NCBI GenBank assembly: GCA_947461985.1 | Contig: CANHNT010000156.1 | Span: 1-5,109 of the forward strand | Length of the DNA: 5,109 nucleotides | Source: Bacteroidota bacterium | GTDB lineage: Bacteria > Bacteroidota > Bacteroidia > Chitinophagales > Chitinophagaceae | Reading direction: 5' to 3' | In this document: positions 1-5,109 of the stretch, in pieces | Numbering within the stretch: position 1 is the first letter of the stretch | Layout: every line of letters begins with the position of its first letter | Program-made: the position numbers and the translations under genes | The notes under the pieces: model-generated | Told to the model about the DNA's origin: nothing | Seen by the model: only the letters and a program-made list of their open reading frames with translations | Database searches by the model: none

Positions 1-53
1 AAGAAATTAAAGAAAAATTATTTAATAAAGAACACGATTTGTGGGTTTATTAA
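1..53 (+). CDS. C-terminal end of an unidentified plus-strand gene (5' truncated by the window)
   Basis: Reading from base 3, the plus strand encodes EIKEKLFNKEHDLWVY followed by TAA at 51-53. The charged helix-like stretch ending in an aromatic tail resembles a normal protein C-terminus. The stop lies just 13 bases before a strong hairpin terminator pointing the same way, which is where a gene end is expected. Only about 16 residues are visible, so no family can be assigned. The gene would converge on the glycosyltransferase ending at 119. The main alternative is that this is a chance open stretch in AT-rich DNA; the terminator argues against that. Confidence 0.5.
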   Translation, partial: EIKEKLFNKEHDLWVY

Positions 54-66
54 GAAAAGAATAAAT

Positions 67-100
67 ATAAAAAAACACCGATTTTTCGGTGTTTTTTTAT
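67..100. terminator. Bidirectional intrinsic terminator
   Basis: This is a perfect inverted repeat: 67-81 pairs with 86-100 around a TTTT loop. The core is CACCGA/TCGGTG (76-81 with 86-91), flanked by seven A on the left (69-75) and seven T on the right (92-98). The T run gives the U-tract for plus-strand transcripts from the gene ending at 53. The A run gives the same for minus-strand transcripts from the glycosyltransferase ending at 119. It lies between two convergent gene ends, as expected for a shared rho-independent terminator. Confidence 0.93.
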
Positions 101-118
101 GTGTAAAAATAAGTTCGA

Positions 119-856
119 CTAATACAGTTTGCTTTTAACTAATTTCCATTTGTGTAAACGATGCACCAAGGCAACTCGTAATACGCCCAAACCATATTTT
201 ATACTTCTACTGAAATTAATGCTAGAGGCTTCTTCAAAATATTTTGTAGGGCACGTAATTTCGGCTATTTCAAAACCATTCATAAATATTTGAGAGAGCA
301 TTTCATTGTCAAAAATGAAATCATCATTATTGATATTGTAGTTTATAGAAGTCAATACTTCTTTCGAAAAGGCACGATAGCCAGTGTGGTATTCACTTAG
401 CTTTTGGCTCAATAAAATATTTTCACTCAGTGTTAAAAATCGATTGAAAATATATTTATACATTGGCATTCCTCCATTTAAAGCACCTTTCCCTAAAATG
501 CGAGAGCCCAATACTACTGGATACAAACCGCTGGCTATGATGTGTGACATAGAAGGAATTAACAAAGGAGTATATTGATAATCAGGGTGCAACATGATAA
601 CAATATCGGCTCCTAATTCGAGGGCTTTATTGTAGCAGCTTTTTTGATTGCCTCCATAACCTTTATTTTTATCGTGCTTGATAATGTGTTTTATTCCTAT
701 TCGGCGCCCTACTTCAACCGTGTCGTCTTTACTTGAATCATCTACCAAAACGACCTCATCAACAATATCAAAAGGAATTTCACTGAAGGTTTTTTCAAGT
801 GTTTTTGCTGCGTTATAAGCAGGCAATACAACTATTATTTTTTTATTATTGAGCAT
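119..856 (-). CDS. Family 2 glycosyltransferase (dolichol-phosphate mannosyltransferase-like)
   Basis: This 245-residue protein probably transfers a sugar from a nucleotide-sugar donor to a lipid carrier or glycan at the cytoplasmic face. The GT-A fold is recognisable in order: the N-terminal strand VVLPAYN (9-15), the nucleotide-binding VDDSSKDDT (38-46), KNKGYGGNQ (63-71), the metal-site region MLHPDYQYTP (88-97), LGSR (116-119), the EYHTGYRAF segment (155-163) and DDFIFDNEML (178-187). The metal site reads HPD rather than a plain DXD; from memory this is a recurring variant in bacterial DPM-like enzymes. There are no C-terminal membrane helices, so the protein is probably soluble or peripheral. 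Donor and acceptor cannot be deduced. It starts 29 bases after the thioesterase stop, probably on the same transcript, and ends just before the shared terminator. The ATG at 854-856 is chosen because the conserved first strand begins about six residues later. Confidence 0.92.
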   Translation of the reverse strand: MLNNKKIIVVLPAYNAAKTLEKTFSEIPFDIVDEVVLVDDSSKDDTVEVGRRIGIKHIIKHDKNKGYGGNQKSCYNKALELGADIVIMLHPDYQYTPLLIPSMSHIIASGLYPVVLGSRILGKGALNGGMPMYKYIFNRFLTLSENILLSQKLSEYHTGYRAFSKEVLTSINYNINNDDFIFDNEMLSQIFMNGFEIAEITCPTKYFEEASSINFSRSIKYGLGVLRVALVHRLHKWKLVKSKLY

Positions 857-885
857 GAATCTGCAATTTACAATGAAAAAATAAA

Positions 886-1341
886 TTATAAGGCCAATTC
901 AAATGCAGGTTTTTCTGTATTTAATAAATTAGATTTGGCATGCACAATGATATTTCTATGCTCATCATAAATGGTACATTCTGTATTAGCTATTTTTTTA
1001 CCCTTCCGAATGACTTTGCCTACTGCAATAATGGTTGATCCTAAAGGAGCACTCCATAAATAATCTATCGATAAATTGACTGTAGTGTAAATGGTTTCAG
1101 CATTAGTGCTGTAAAAGGCTAATCCACATATTTCGTCACAAATCATAGCAGCCATTCCACCATGAAGCATTTTTAATGGGTTCGTCATGTCCTCTCGAAC
1201 TGCTAATGAAACTTCAACTTCCCCCTCATTAACTCGTACTATTTTATAGTGAAGCAATTGACCAGCTTTTGAATGCGACTGAGTGAAATATTGTCCCTCT
1301 AATTGTTTTAATTGATGTGCTATATTCAATTTCTTTTCCAT
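886..1341 (-). CDS. PaaI-family hotdog-fold thioesterase
   Basis: This 151-residue protein is predicted to hydrolyse acyl- or aryl-CoA thioesters in the cytoplasm. From the chosen start, the family signature is NPLKMLHGG (54-62), with Asn54, His60 and Gly61-Gly62, then the acidic D69-E70 on the central hotdog helix, and TTVNLSIDYL (86-95), the strand after the active site. Length is typical of single hotdog proteins, which act as dimers or tetramers. The frame is open further upstream to an ATG at 1443. That extension is a hydrophobic, aromatic-rich stretch that would run over the oxyR start and promoter region. The ATG at 1339-1341 (MEKKLNIAHQL) gives a family-like N-terminus and is preferred. 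The gene is divergent from oxyR and lies upstream of the glycosyltransferase. Its physiological substrate is unknown, and it is not beside phenylacetate genes, so the symbol paaI is withheld. Confidence 0.9.
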   Translation of the reverse strand: MEKKLNIAHQLKQLEGQYFTQSHSKAGQLLHYKIVRVNEGEVEVSLAVREDMTNPLKMLHGGMAAMICDEICGLAFYSTNAETIYTTVNLSIDYLWSAPLGSTIIAVGKVIRKGKKIANTECTIYDEHRNIIVHAKSNLLNTEKPAFELAL

Positions 1342-1350
1342 TTTTAGAAG

Positions 1351-1393
1351 CGAATTTAACGAATATAAAAAATATAGATTAATTTTATACCAA
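1351..1393 (-). promoter_or_regulatory. Candidate Bacteroidota-type promoter for the thioesterase unit
   Basis: On the minus strand, TTG at 1393-1391 (within TTGG) is followed 23 bases later by TATATTCG (1367-1360). This matches seven of eight positions of the Bacteroidota -7 element TAnnTTTG, with TTG as the -33 element. The spacing is at the long end of what the consensus tolerates. A second -7-like box, TAAATTCG, lies at 1358-1351. Either would give a very short leader before the ATG at 1341. The DNA is so AT-rich that chance matches are likely. Confidence 0.35.
1374..1388 (+). promoter_or_regulatory. Possible OxyR-like half-site in the oxyR/thioesterase divergent region
   Basis: ATAGATTAATTTTAT matches eight of the ten fixed positions of the enterobacterial OxyR half-site ATAGnTnnnAnCTAT. 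It lies 30 bases before the oxyR start codon, inside the candidate minus-strand promoter. LysR-type regulators commonly bind the divergent spacer next to their own gene. No good second half-site occurs at the expected seven-base spacing on either side, and Bacteroidota OxyR sites need not follow the E. coli consensus. The region also holds the inverted repeat TATAAAA (1364-1370) / TTTTATA (1383-1389), which could be part of an operator. This is inference from pattern only. Confidence 0.25.
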
Positions 1394-1417
1394 TTAAAAA
1401 AATAATAAATACCAGTT

Positions 1418-2359
1418 ATGACATTAACACAAATTGAATACATTGTAGCAGTAGAAAGAAATGGAAGTTTTGTGACTGCGGCTGAGAAATGTTTTGTTAC
1501 TCAACCCACTTTGAGCATGCAAATTCAAAAGTTAGAAGAAGAGCTGGGAATAAAAATTTTTGATAGAAATCATCATCCTATTGTGGCAACAGATATGGGA
1601 AAGAAAATTTTAGAACAAGCAAAAAATGTAATTTTTGAACGAGATAAAATTGATGAATTAATTATGATGCAAAAAGATGAATTAATTGGTTCATTAAACA
1701 TTGCAATCATTCCTACAGTAGCGCCAAGCATAGTTCCAAGTGCTTTAAAATCGTTTGTAAAAAAATATCCAAAACTTGATATTACAATTACTGAAATGAC
1801 GACTTCTCAAATTATTGCTAAATTAAAAGAAGGCGAATTGGATTTTGGAATTTTGAGTACACCTCTATATGAAAAATCATTAAAAGAAAATATACTTTAT
1901 CATGAGCCTTATGTATTGTATGCATCCGTAGGGCATAAATTATTAAATAAAAAAATAATTTCACCTGAAGATTTAGACCCGAATGAAATTTGGTCTTTAG
2001 GAGATGAGCATTGTATGCGTTTTCAAATTATTAATTTGTGTGGCAAACAAAAGTTTGTAGGTGCCAACAATCCCTTTACGTACAATTCTGGATCATTATC
2101 TTCGTTAACAAGAATGGTTGATATTAATGGAGGGTATACTATTATGCCAGCACTAAGTTTAGCAGAATTGAGCGAAGATAAAATGAATCAGGTTAGGTAT
2201 TTTAAAGATCCTATTCCAGTAAGAGAAATTAGTTTAGTGACTAATAAATATTTTACTAAAAATAAATTAGCGATTGCATTTACAGAAAGTATTGTATCAA
2301 GCATTCCTAAAGAAATGTCTGCCAAAAACAAAAAGAAAAATATATTGGATATTCGTTAA
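1418..2359 (+). CDS. oxyR: Hydrogen peroxide-sensing LysR-type regulator OxyR
   Basis: This 313-residue cytoplasmic transcription factor senses peroxide through a reversible disulfide and activates antioxidant genes. Residues 1-60 form the winged helix-turn-helix (MTLTQIEYIVAV, then FVTQPTLSMQIQKLEEELG). A linker helix follows, then a two-lobed sensor domain from about residue 90. The redox motif is unmistakable: H198-C199 in LGDEHCMRFQ and C208 in INLCGK, at the same residue numbers as the E. coli disulfide pair Cys199/Cys208. Thr100 (IPTVAP), Thr129 and His198, which line the E. coli peroxide pocket, also fall at matching numbers, and Cys25 is present in the DNA-binding domain. SLSSLTRMVDINGGYTIMPA (226-245) is the usual LysR lobe signature. 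The ATG at 1418 is fixed by the canonical N-terminus. The last dozen residues are a lysine-rich tail. The gene diverges from the thioesterase, and its stop overlaps that of the convergent methyltransferase-like gene. Confidence 0.96.
   Translation: MTLTQIEYIVAVERNGSFVTAAEKCFVTQPTLSMQIQKLEEELGIKIFDRNHHPIVATDMGKKILEQAKNVIFERDKIDELIMMQKDELIGSLNIAIIPTVAPSIVPSALKSFVKKYPKLDITITEMTTSQIIAKLKEGELDFGILSTPLYEKSLKENILYHEPYVLYASVGHKLLNKKIISPEDLDPNEIWSLGDEHCMRFQIINLCGKQKFVGANNPFTYNSGSLSSLTRMVDINGGYTIMPALSLAELSEDKMNQVRYFKDPIPVREISLVTNKYFTKNKLAIAFTESIVSSIPKEMSAKNKKKNILDIR
2356..2359. other. Convergent stop codons overlapping in a shared TTAA
   Basis: The plus-strand oxyR stop TAA occupies 2357-2359 and the minus-strand methyltransferase-like stop TAA occupies 2358-2356. 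The two convergent genes therefore overlap by four bases with no spacer. Any terminator for one must lie inside the coding sequence of the other, and I see none. Confidence 0.95.
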
Positions 2360-3012
2360 TTATTTTTGCAGATATAAAATTTATTTAAACCATGCAGTAT
2401 AATTTCAATGTTTTTGAATTTATGCTGAATTTTATCTTCAAGCAACAAACTGTCTGTTTGGCTTTGAGCAATAAAATTGAAAACAATAATTCCTTTTGGG
2501 GATAATTTTTTTGCACATAAGCTTATAAAATATTCAGTTTGAATATCAAACGGAACGGTAGTTCCTTTAAACACATCAACCCCAATTAAATCAAACGTTT
2601 TAACGGTTTCTTGTAAAAATAATAAGGCGTCTTCACAAATCCATTTTACATTATTTTTTGTATTTAATGCCATACATTCTTTACTCAATACCAATACATC
2701 CTCATCAATATCTACAAGAGTTGTTTCAGGATAATGATGATATTCTTTTTGTAAAATTTGCAATGCACTGCCCAAACCTGTTCCTAACAATAAAAAAGAA
2801 TTAATGAATGGAATTTCTTTTTTTATTTTTTTAAATGGCAACCTAAAAGGCTCATAGCTTACACCTTGTGAGTAAATTGCATCAGCACAGGATAACATCA
2901 GTTGGTTTCTAAACAAATAAACGCGTAGTAAATTATTTTGTACGCTTGTTACTTCCTTGATTTTAATAGGAAAAAAATAAGAGATGATTTTTTTGTATAA
3001 AGGAAATTCCAT
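2356..3012 (-). CDS. Spermidine synthase-like SAM-dependent methyltransferase-fold protein
   Basis: This 218-residue protein has the layout of the spermidine synthase family: a small N-terminal beta domain (about 20-60, LRVYLFRNQL onward) followed by a Rossmann-like domain. Motif I is LLLGTGLGSALQIL (74-87), the acidic loop is LVDIDED (99-105), the adenine-side motif is CEDALLFL (126-133), and FDLIGVDVFKG (140-150) covers the post-strand-4 region. True aminopropyltransferases normally have GGGDG in motif I and a D-S/T-(S/T)-D-P-like loop where the catalytic Asp sits. Here these are GTGLG and DVFKGTTVP, so spermidine production is unlikely. The protein more probably binds S-adenosylmethionine or a related nucleoside and methylates an unknown substrate. 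It is shorter than real spermidine synthases (about 280 residues). It is the last gene of the minus-strand cluster, eight bases after yggS, and shares the bases TTAA with the oxyR stop. I see no hairpin terminator near its end, so its transcript may run antisense into oxyR. Confidence 0.82.
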   Translation of the reverse strand: MEFPLYKKIISYFFPIKIKEVTSVQNNLLRVYLFRNQLMLSCADAIYSQGVSYEPFRLPFKKIKKEIPFINSFLLLGTGLGSALQILQKEYHHYPETTLVDIDEDVLVLSKECMALNTKNNVKWICEDALLFLQETVKTFDLIGVDVFKGTTVPFDIQTEYFISLCAKKLSPKGIIVFNFIAQSQTDSLLLEDKIQHKFKNIEIILHGLNKFYICKNN

Positions 3013-3020
3013 TGAAAGTA

Positions 3021-3683
3021 TTAACGTTGACCAAATAGTAAGCTGCCAATTCTAACCATTGTACTGCCTTCCTCAACCGCAATTTTATAATCGCTACTCA
3101 TGCCCATTGATATTTCGGTAAAATCTTTTTTGTTTAAAAAATAGGCATTTTTTATAAATTGAAAAATACCTTTCAATTGTTTAAATTCATTTCTAATTTG
3201 ATTTGTATCATTGGTGTTTGTTGCCATACCCATAATGCCAACGATATTTATATGCGCATAATTTTTAGGATTGGTTAAATAATAGTCCATTATTTCTACC
3301 AATTCTGTTTCATCTAAACCAAACTTGGTGTCTTCGTTCGCCACGTGCATTTGCAGTAAAACTTTTATTATACGATTGTTTTTTGCAGCCTGTTTTTCTA
3401 CTTCATCTAACAGTTTTAAACGATCGATTGAATGAATCATTGAAACAAATGGTGCTATGTATTTTACTTTATTTGTTTGCAAATGACCGATTAAATGCCA
3501 CTCAATATCTTTAGGCATTTGCTCATATTTGTCAACCATTTCTTGCACTTTATTTTCACCAAAAATGCGTTGTCCTTTCTGATAAATAGGCATTATTTGG
3601 TCAACTGGTTTTGTTTTAGAAACAGCTACTAGTGTGGTGTGGGTATTTTTTAATTCCGCACAAATGGTCTCAAATGAACTCAT
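3021..3683 (-). CDS. yggS: YggS/PLPBP family pyridoxal phosphate homeostasis protein
   Basis: This 220-residue single-domain TIM-barrel protein binds pyridoxal 5'-phosphate without known enzymatic activity. It helps keep B6 vitamers, and indirectly amino-acid pools, in balance. The PLP lysine is K23 in AVSKTKP (20-26). Other family blocks in order are FGENKVQEM (41-49), WHLIGHLQTNK (62-72), HSID (84-87), the KFG loop (120-122), GIMGMAT (149-155), the phosphate-binding SMGMSSDY (192-199) and GSTMVRIGSLLFG (206-218). Every hallmark residue expected is present and the length is normal for the family, so the gene looks intact. The ATG at 3681-3683 places the PLP lysine after a short N-terminal helix, as is usual in Bacteroidota. 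It follows the nuclease stop by only two bases and precedes the methyltransferase-like gene by eight, indicating cotranscription. YggS in other bacteria often neighbours proC or division genes; that arrangement is absent here. Confidence 0.95.
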   Translation of the reverse strand: MSSFETICAELKNTHTTLVAVSKTKPVDQIMPIYQKGQRIFGENKVQEMVDKYEQMPKDIEWHLIGHLQTNKVKYIAPFVSMIHSIDRLKLLDEVEKQAAKNNRIIKVLLQMHVANEDTKFGLDETELVEIMDYYLTNPKNYAHINIVGIMGMATNTNDTNQIRNEFKQLKGIFQFIKNAYFLNKKDFTEISMGMSSDYKIAVEEGSTMVRIGSLLFGQR

Positions 3684-3685
3684 GT

Positions 3686-4750
3686 TTATTCTTTACTAAA
3701 TAATTTACGAACGATTCCTTTATTTGTTTTTAATAGCAATATATAATTTCCTTTAGCTAGTTTATCTGTTGGAATATTGATTGCAAAAGAAGTATTATTT
3801 GTTATTGGTTGACCAATAAAATCAATAATTGAGTAGCTGTAAATCGTTGTATTTGATGGTGTAGAAACAACTAAATAATTGCTTGTTGGATTTGGGAACA
3901 GCATAAATGAAGACGCGATGTTTTTTTCAGTGATAGGCAATGCACTGCAATCACTTGTTCCCCAAATGCAATCTGCAAATTGAGGATAATCTATAAATGG
4001 ATTTCTGTTTCCTTGCAATTGAAAAACGGCATCATTTCTTTCAATTTCCTTTTGGCTAACAGGGTCGTTGTTGTGCCATTGTAATAAAACAGTAACTGCT
4101 GCTGAGGTTAACTCTGCACCATTGGCCATTTCCCAATTTTGCCAGCTAGCATCTTCACTTTCATATCGGGTGCTCATATAAAAATAGGCTCTTGCAAAGT
4201 CGCCTTTGTAAGCATCTATTGGTTCAAAAATTTTATTTGAATATCCTGGGTATGTGCTGCCCGTTCCTAATTTTGTGCCATTGCTAGATGTATAAGTTGT
4301 GCTATTTACTTTGCCATAAGGAAATGCAGCATGTTTATTATTTACCCAGCCATCGGTTGCAAAAAGATGATGCAAATCAGAATACATTGGATATGTATTA
4401 TCTCCACCAAAATACTCTTTAGGCCAAGTATGTTCTCTGTTGAAACAATCTCCTTCGGCACTGTAATTGCCGCATTGACCAGAGCCAAAATTAAAAACAT
4501 AAACAGGTGTACCATTCGGAATATCAGTGTACATATCCCAAACTTTTCCATTTGCTTTTGCATCGGTGCTTTCTAAGGCTGACCATAAATCTTGGTATAA
4601 TAAGGCATTATGCCCTTTAATAATATTGTGTAAAACTGTTTTTAATATCGTTCCATTTTTGCCAAGTGCAGCTGCATAATATTGTGCATTTGCATTGAGT
4701 ATAAAAACAAAAAAAAGTAAGCTTGTTATTATGATTTTTTTTCTAAACAT
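3686..4750 (-). CDS. Secreted endonuclease I family DNase with T9SS C-terminal sorting domain
   Basis: This 354-residue protein is predicted to be exported and to cut extracellular DNA (and perhaps RNA) for nutrient uptake or biofilm remodelling. Residues 1-22 form a signal peptide: KK, a hydrophobic core IIITSLLFFVFIL, then NANA before Q23. The nuclease domain covers about 25-255. FNREHTWP (103-110) holds Glu106 and the predicted general base His107 of the beta-beta-alpha-metal active site. SDLHHLFATDGWVNN (124-138) supplies the metal-ligand Asn region, and FEPIDAYKGDFARAYFYM (175-192) and RNDAVFQLQGNRNPFIDYP (238-256) are family blocks. Cys93/Cys102 and Cys261/Cys268 could form disulfides. 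The last 75 or so residues, starting FMLFPNPTSNYLVV (282-295) and ending in GNYILLLKTNKGIVRKLFSKE (334-354), match a type A T9SS sorting domain that is removed on crossing the outer membrane. The gene lies between the membrane protein (10-base gap) and yggS (two-base gap). Related Bacteroidota proteins are annotated as endonuclease I; the preferred substrate is not evident. Confidence 0.95.
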   Translation of the reverse strand: MFRKKIIITSLLFFVFILNANAQYYAAALGKNGTILKTVLHNIIKGHNALLYQDLWSALESTDAKANGKVWDMYTDIPNGTPVYVFNFGSGQCGNYSAEGDCFNREHTWPKEYFGGDNTYPMYSDLHHLFATDGWVNNKHAAFPYGKVNSTTYTSSNGTKLGTGSTYPGYSNKIFEPIDAYKGDFARAYFYMSTRYESEDASWQNWEMANGAELTSAAVTVLLQWHNNDPVSQKEIERNDAVFQLQGNRNPFIDYPQFADCIWGTSDCSALPITEKNIASSFMLFPNPTSNYLVVSTPSNTTIYSYSIIDFIGQPITNNTSFAINIPTDKLAKGNYILLLKTNKGIVRKLFSKE

Positions 4751-4760
4751 GTATATTTTT

Positions 4761-5109
4761 TTAAGATGTTGCAGTGCTTTTTGTTTTGAATATTTCTTTA
4801 AAAATACCTACAAAGGAGATGTAATTTAACGGAAATTCTACCATAACATGCATAAAACTTAAAAGAAACAACCATTTAAATCCTAATGAATAGTCAATTA
4901 GATATAAACCAACGGATACAATCCACAAAACAAGAATTAATAATGCCCTGCTTTTTGGGATTTCATGCCAACCAATTACTTTCGTTTTTGAGAACCAATT
5001 TAAATAATGATAGGTATATGCAAAGGCTATAAAACGCATGACTGCAATGCCTGTTCGTGAATGAAAAATTAATTGAATCATATCTTTTTCACCGGCATTT
5101 TTAGCATCT
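4761..5109 (-). CDS. Integral membrane protein of unknown function, 5' truncated at the window edge
   Basis: 115 residues are visible. An ATG exists at 5079-5081, but the frame stays open to the window edge, with DAKNAGEKD immediately before it. This hydrophilic sequence reads like ordinary protein, so the true start probably lies outside and this is the C-terminal part of a larger protein. In the visible numbering, hydrophobic segments lie at about 20-38 (GIAVMRFIAFAYTYHYLNWF region), 55-71 (ALLILVLWIVSVGLYLI) and 77-103, the last possibly including a re-entrant or second helix around MVEFPLNY. Aromatic and His residues (HSRTG, TYHYLNWF, GWHEIP, MHVMVEFP) are numerous, which might mean ligand or metal binding, but I do not recognise the family. 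The tail (KEIFKTKSTATS) is basic and probably cytoplasmic. It is the first visible gene of the minus-strand cluster, ten bases ahead of the nuclease. Confidence 0.75.
   Translation of the reverse strand, partial: DAKNAGEKDMIQLIFHSRTGIAVMRFIAFAYTYHYLNWFSKTKVIGWHEIPKSRALLILVLWIVSVGLYLIDYSLGFKWLFLLSFMHVMVEFPLNYISFVGIFKEIFKTKSTATS

Noticed and set aside
384..578. 64-codon open frame on the plus strand
   Set aside because: It lies entirely antisense to the well-supported glycosyltransferase, and its translation resembles no protein family; it is a shadow frame.
1342..1443. N-terminal extension of the thioesterase to the ATG at 1443 (34 extra residues)
   Set aside because: The extension is aromatic and hydrophobic without family similarity, overlaps the oxyR start on the other strand and consumes the divergent promoter region. 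The ATG at 1341 gives a normal hotdog N-terminus.
2356..3012. Annotation as spermidine synthase (speE)
   Set aside because: The GGGDG motif and the catalytic-Asp loop are altered and the protein is short, so the enzymatic name is not justified.
4331..4576. Open frames on the plus strand (4331-4576) and in another minus-strand frame (4342-4563)
   Set aside because: Both lie within the nuclease catalytic domain, whose motifs are intact in its own frame, so these are by-products of that sequence.
1..5109. CRISPR arrays, insertion sequences, tRNA or rRNA genes, toxin-antitoxin or defence modules
   Set aside because: I saw no repeat-spacer pattern, transposase motifs, cloverleaf-like sequences or target-site duplications, and intact protein-coding genes fill nearly all the window.

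Overview
The window looks like ordinary chromosome from a member of the Bacteroidota. It is AT-rich, its genes lack obvious Shine-Dalgarno sequences, and the secreted nuclease carries a C-terminal type IX secretion (T9SS) sorting domain, which is essentially confined to that phylum. Genus and species cannot be read from the sequence.

Layout, left to right. Positions 1-53 appear to hold the last codons of a plus-strand gene. It is followed by a near-perfect bidirectional hairpin terminator at 67-100, which also serves the minus-strand gene ending at 119. A short minus-strand unit follows, transcribed in the order PaaI-like hotdog thioesterase (886-1341) then family 2 glycosyltransferase (119-856). 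The plus-strand gene at 1418-2359 is a clear oxyR, divergent from the thioesterase across a 76-bp AT-rich spacer. That spacer holds a possible OxyR-like half-site and a weak Bacteroidota-type promoter. OxyR converges on a compact minus-strand cluster and overlaps its last gene by four bases (TTAA, used as stop by both strands). In transcription order the cluster is: a membrane protein cut by the right edge (4761-5109), a secreted endonuclease I family DNase with a T9SS tail (3686-4750), a YggS/PLPBP pyridoxal-phosphate homeostasis protein (3021-3683), and a spermidine-synthase-fold methyltransferase-like protein (2356-3012). Gaps inside this cluster are 10, 2 and 8 bases, so it is very probably one operon whose promoter lies beyond the right edge.

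Functionally this is a mixture: peroxide sensing (OxyR), vitamin B6 homeostasis (YggS), extracellular DNA degradation (EndA-like), a thioesterase and a sugar transferase. The clustered genes do not form an obvious pathway, which is common in Bacteroidota housekeeping operons. I found no mobile element, CRISPR array, RNA gene, toxin-antitoxin pair or defence system, and no convincing sign of an undescribed system. No gene-free stretch exceeds 76 bases. The most useful leads are the OxyR divergent region, the stop-codon overlap, the spermidine-synthase-like protein with altered motifs, and the truncated membrane protein.
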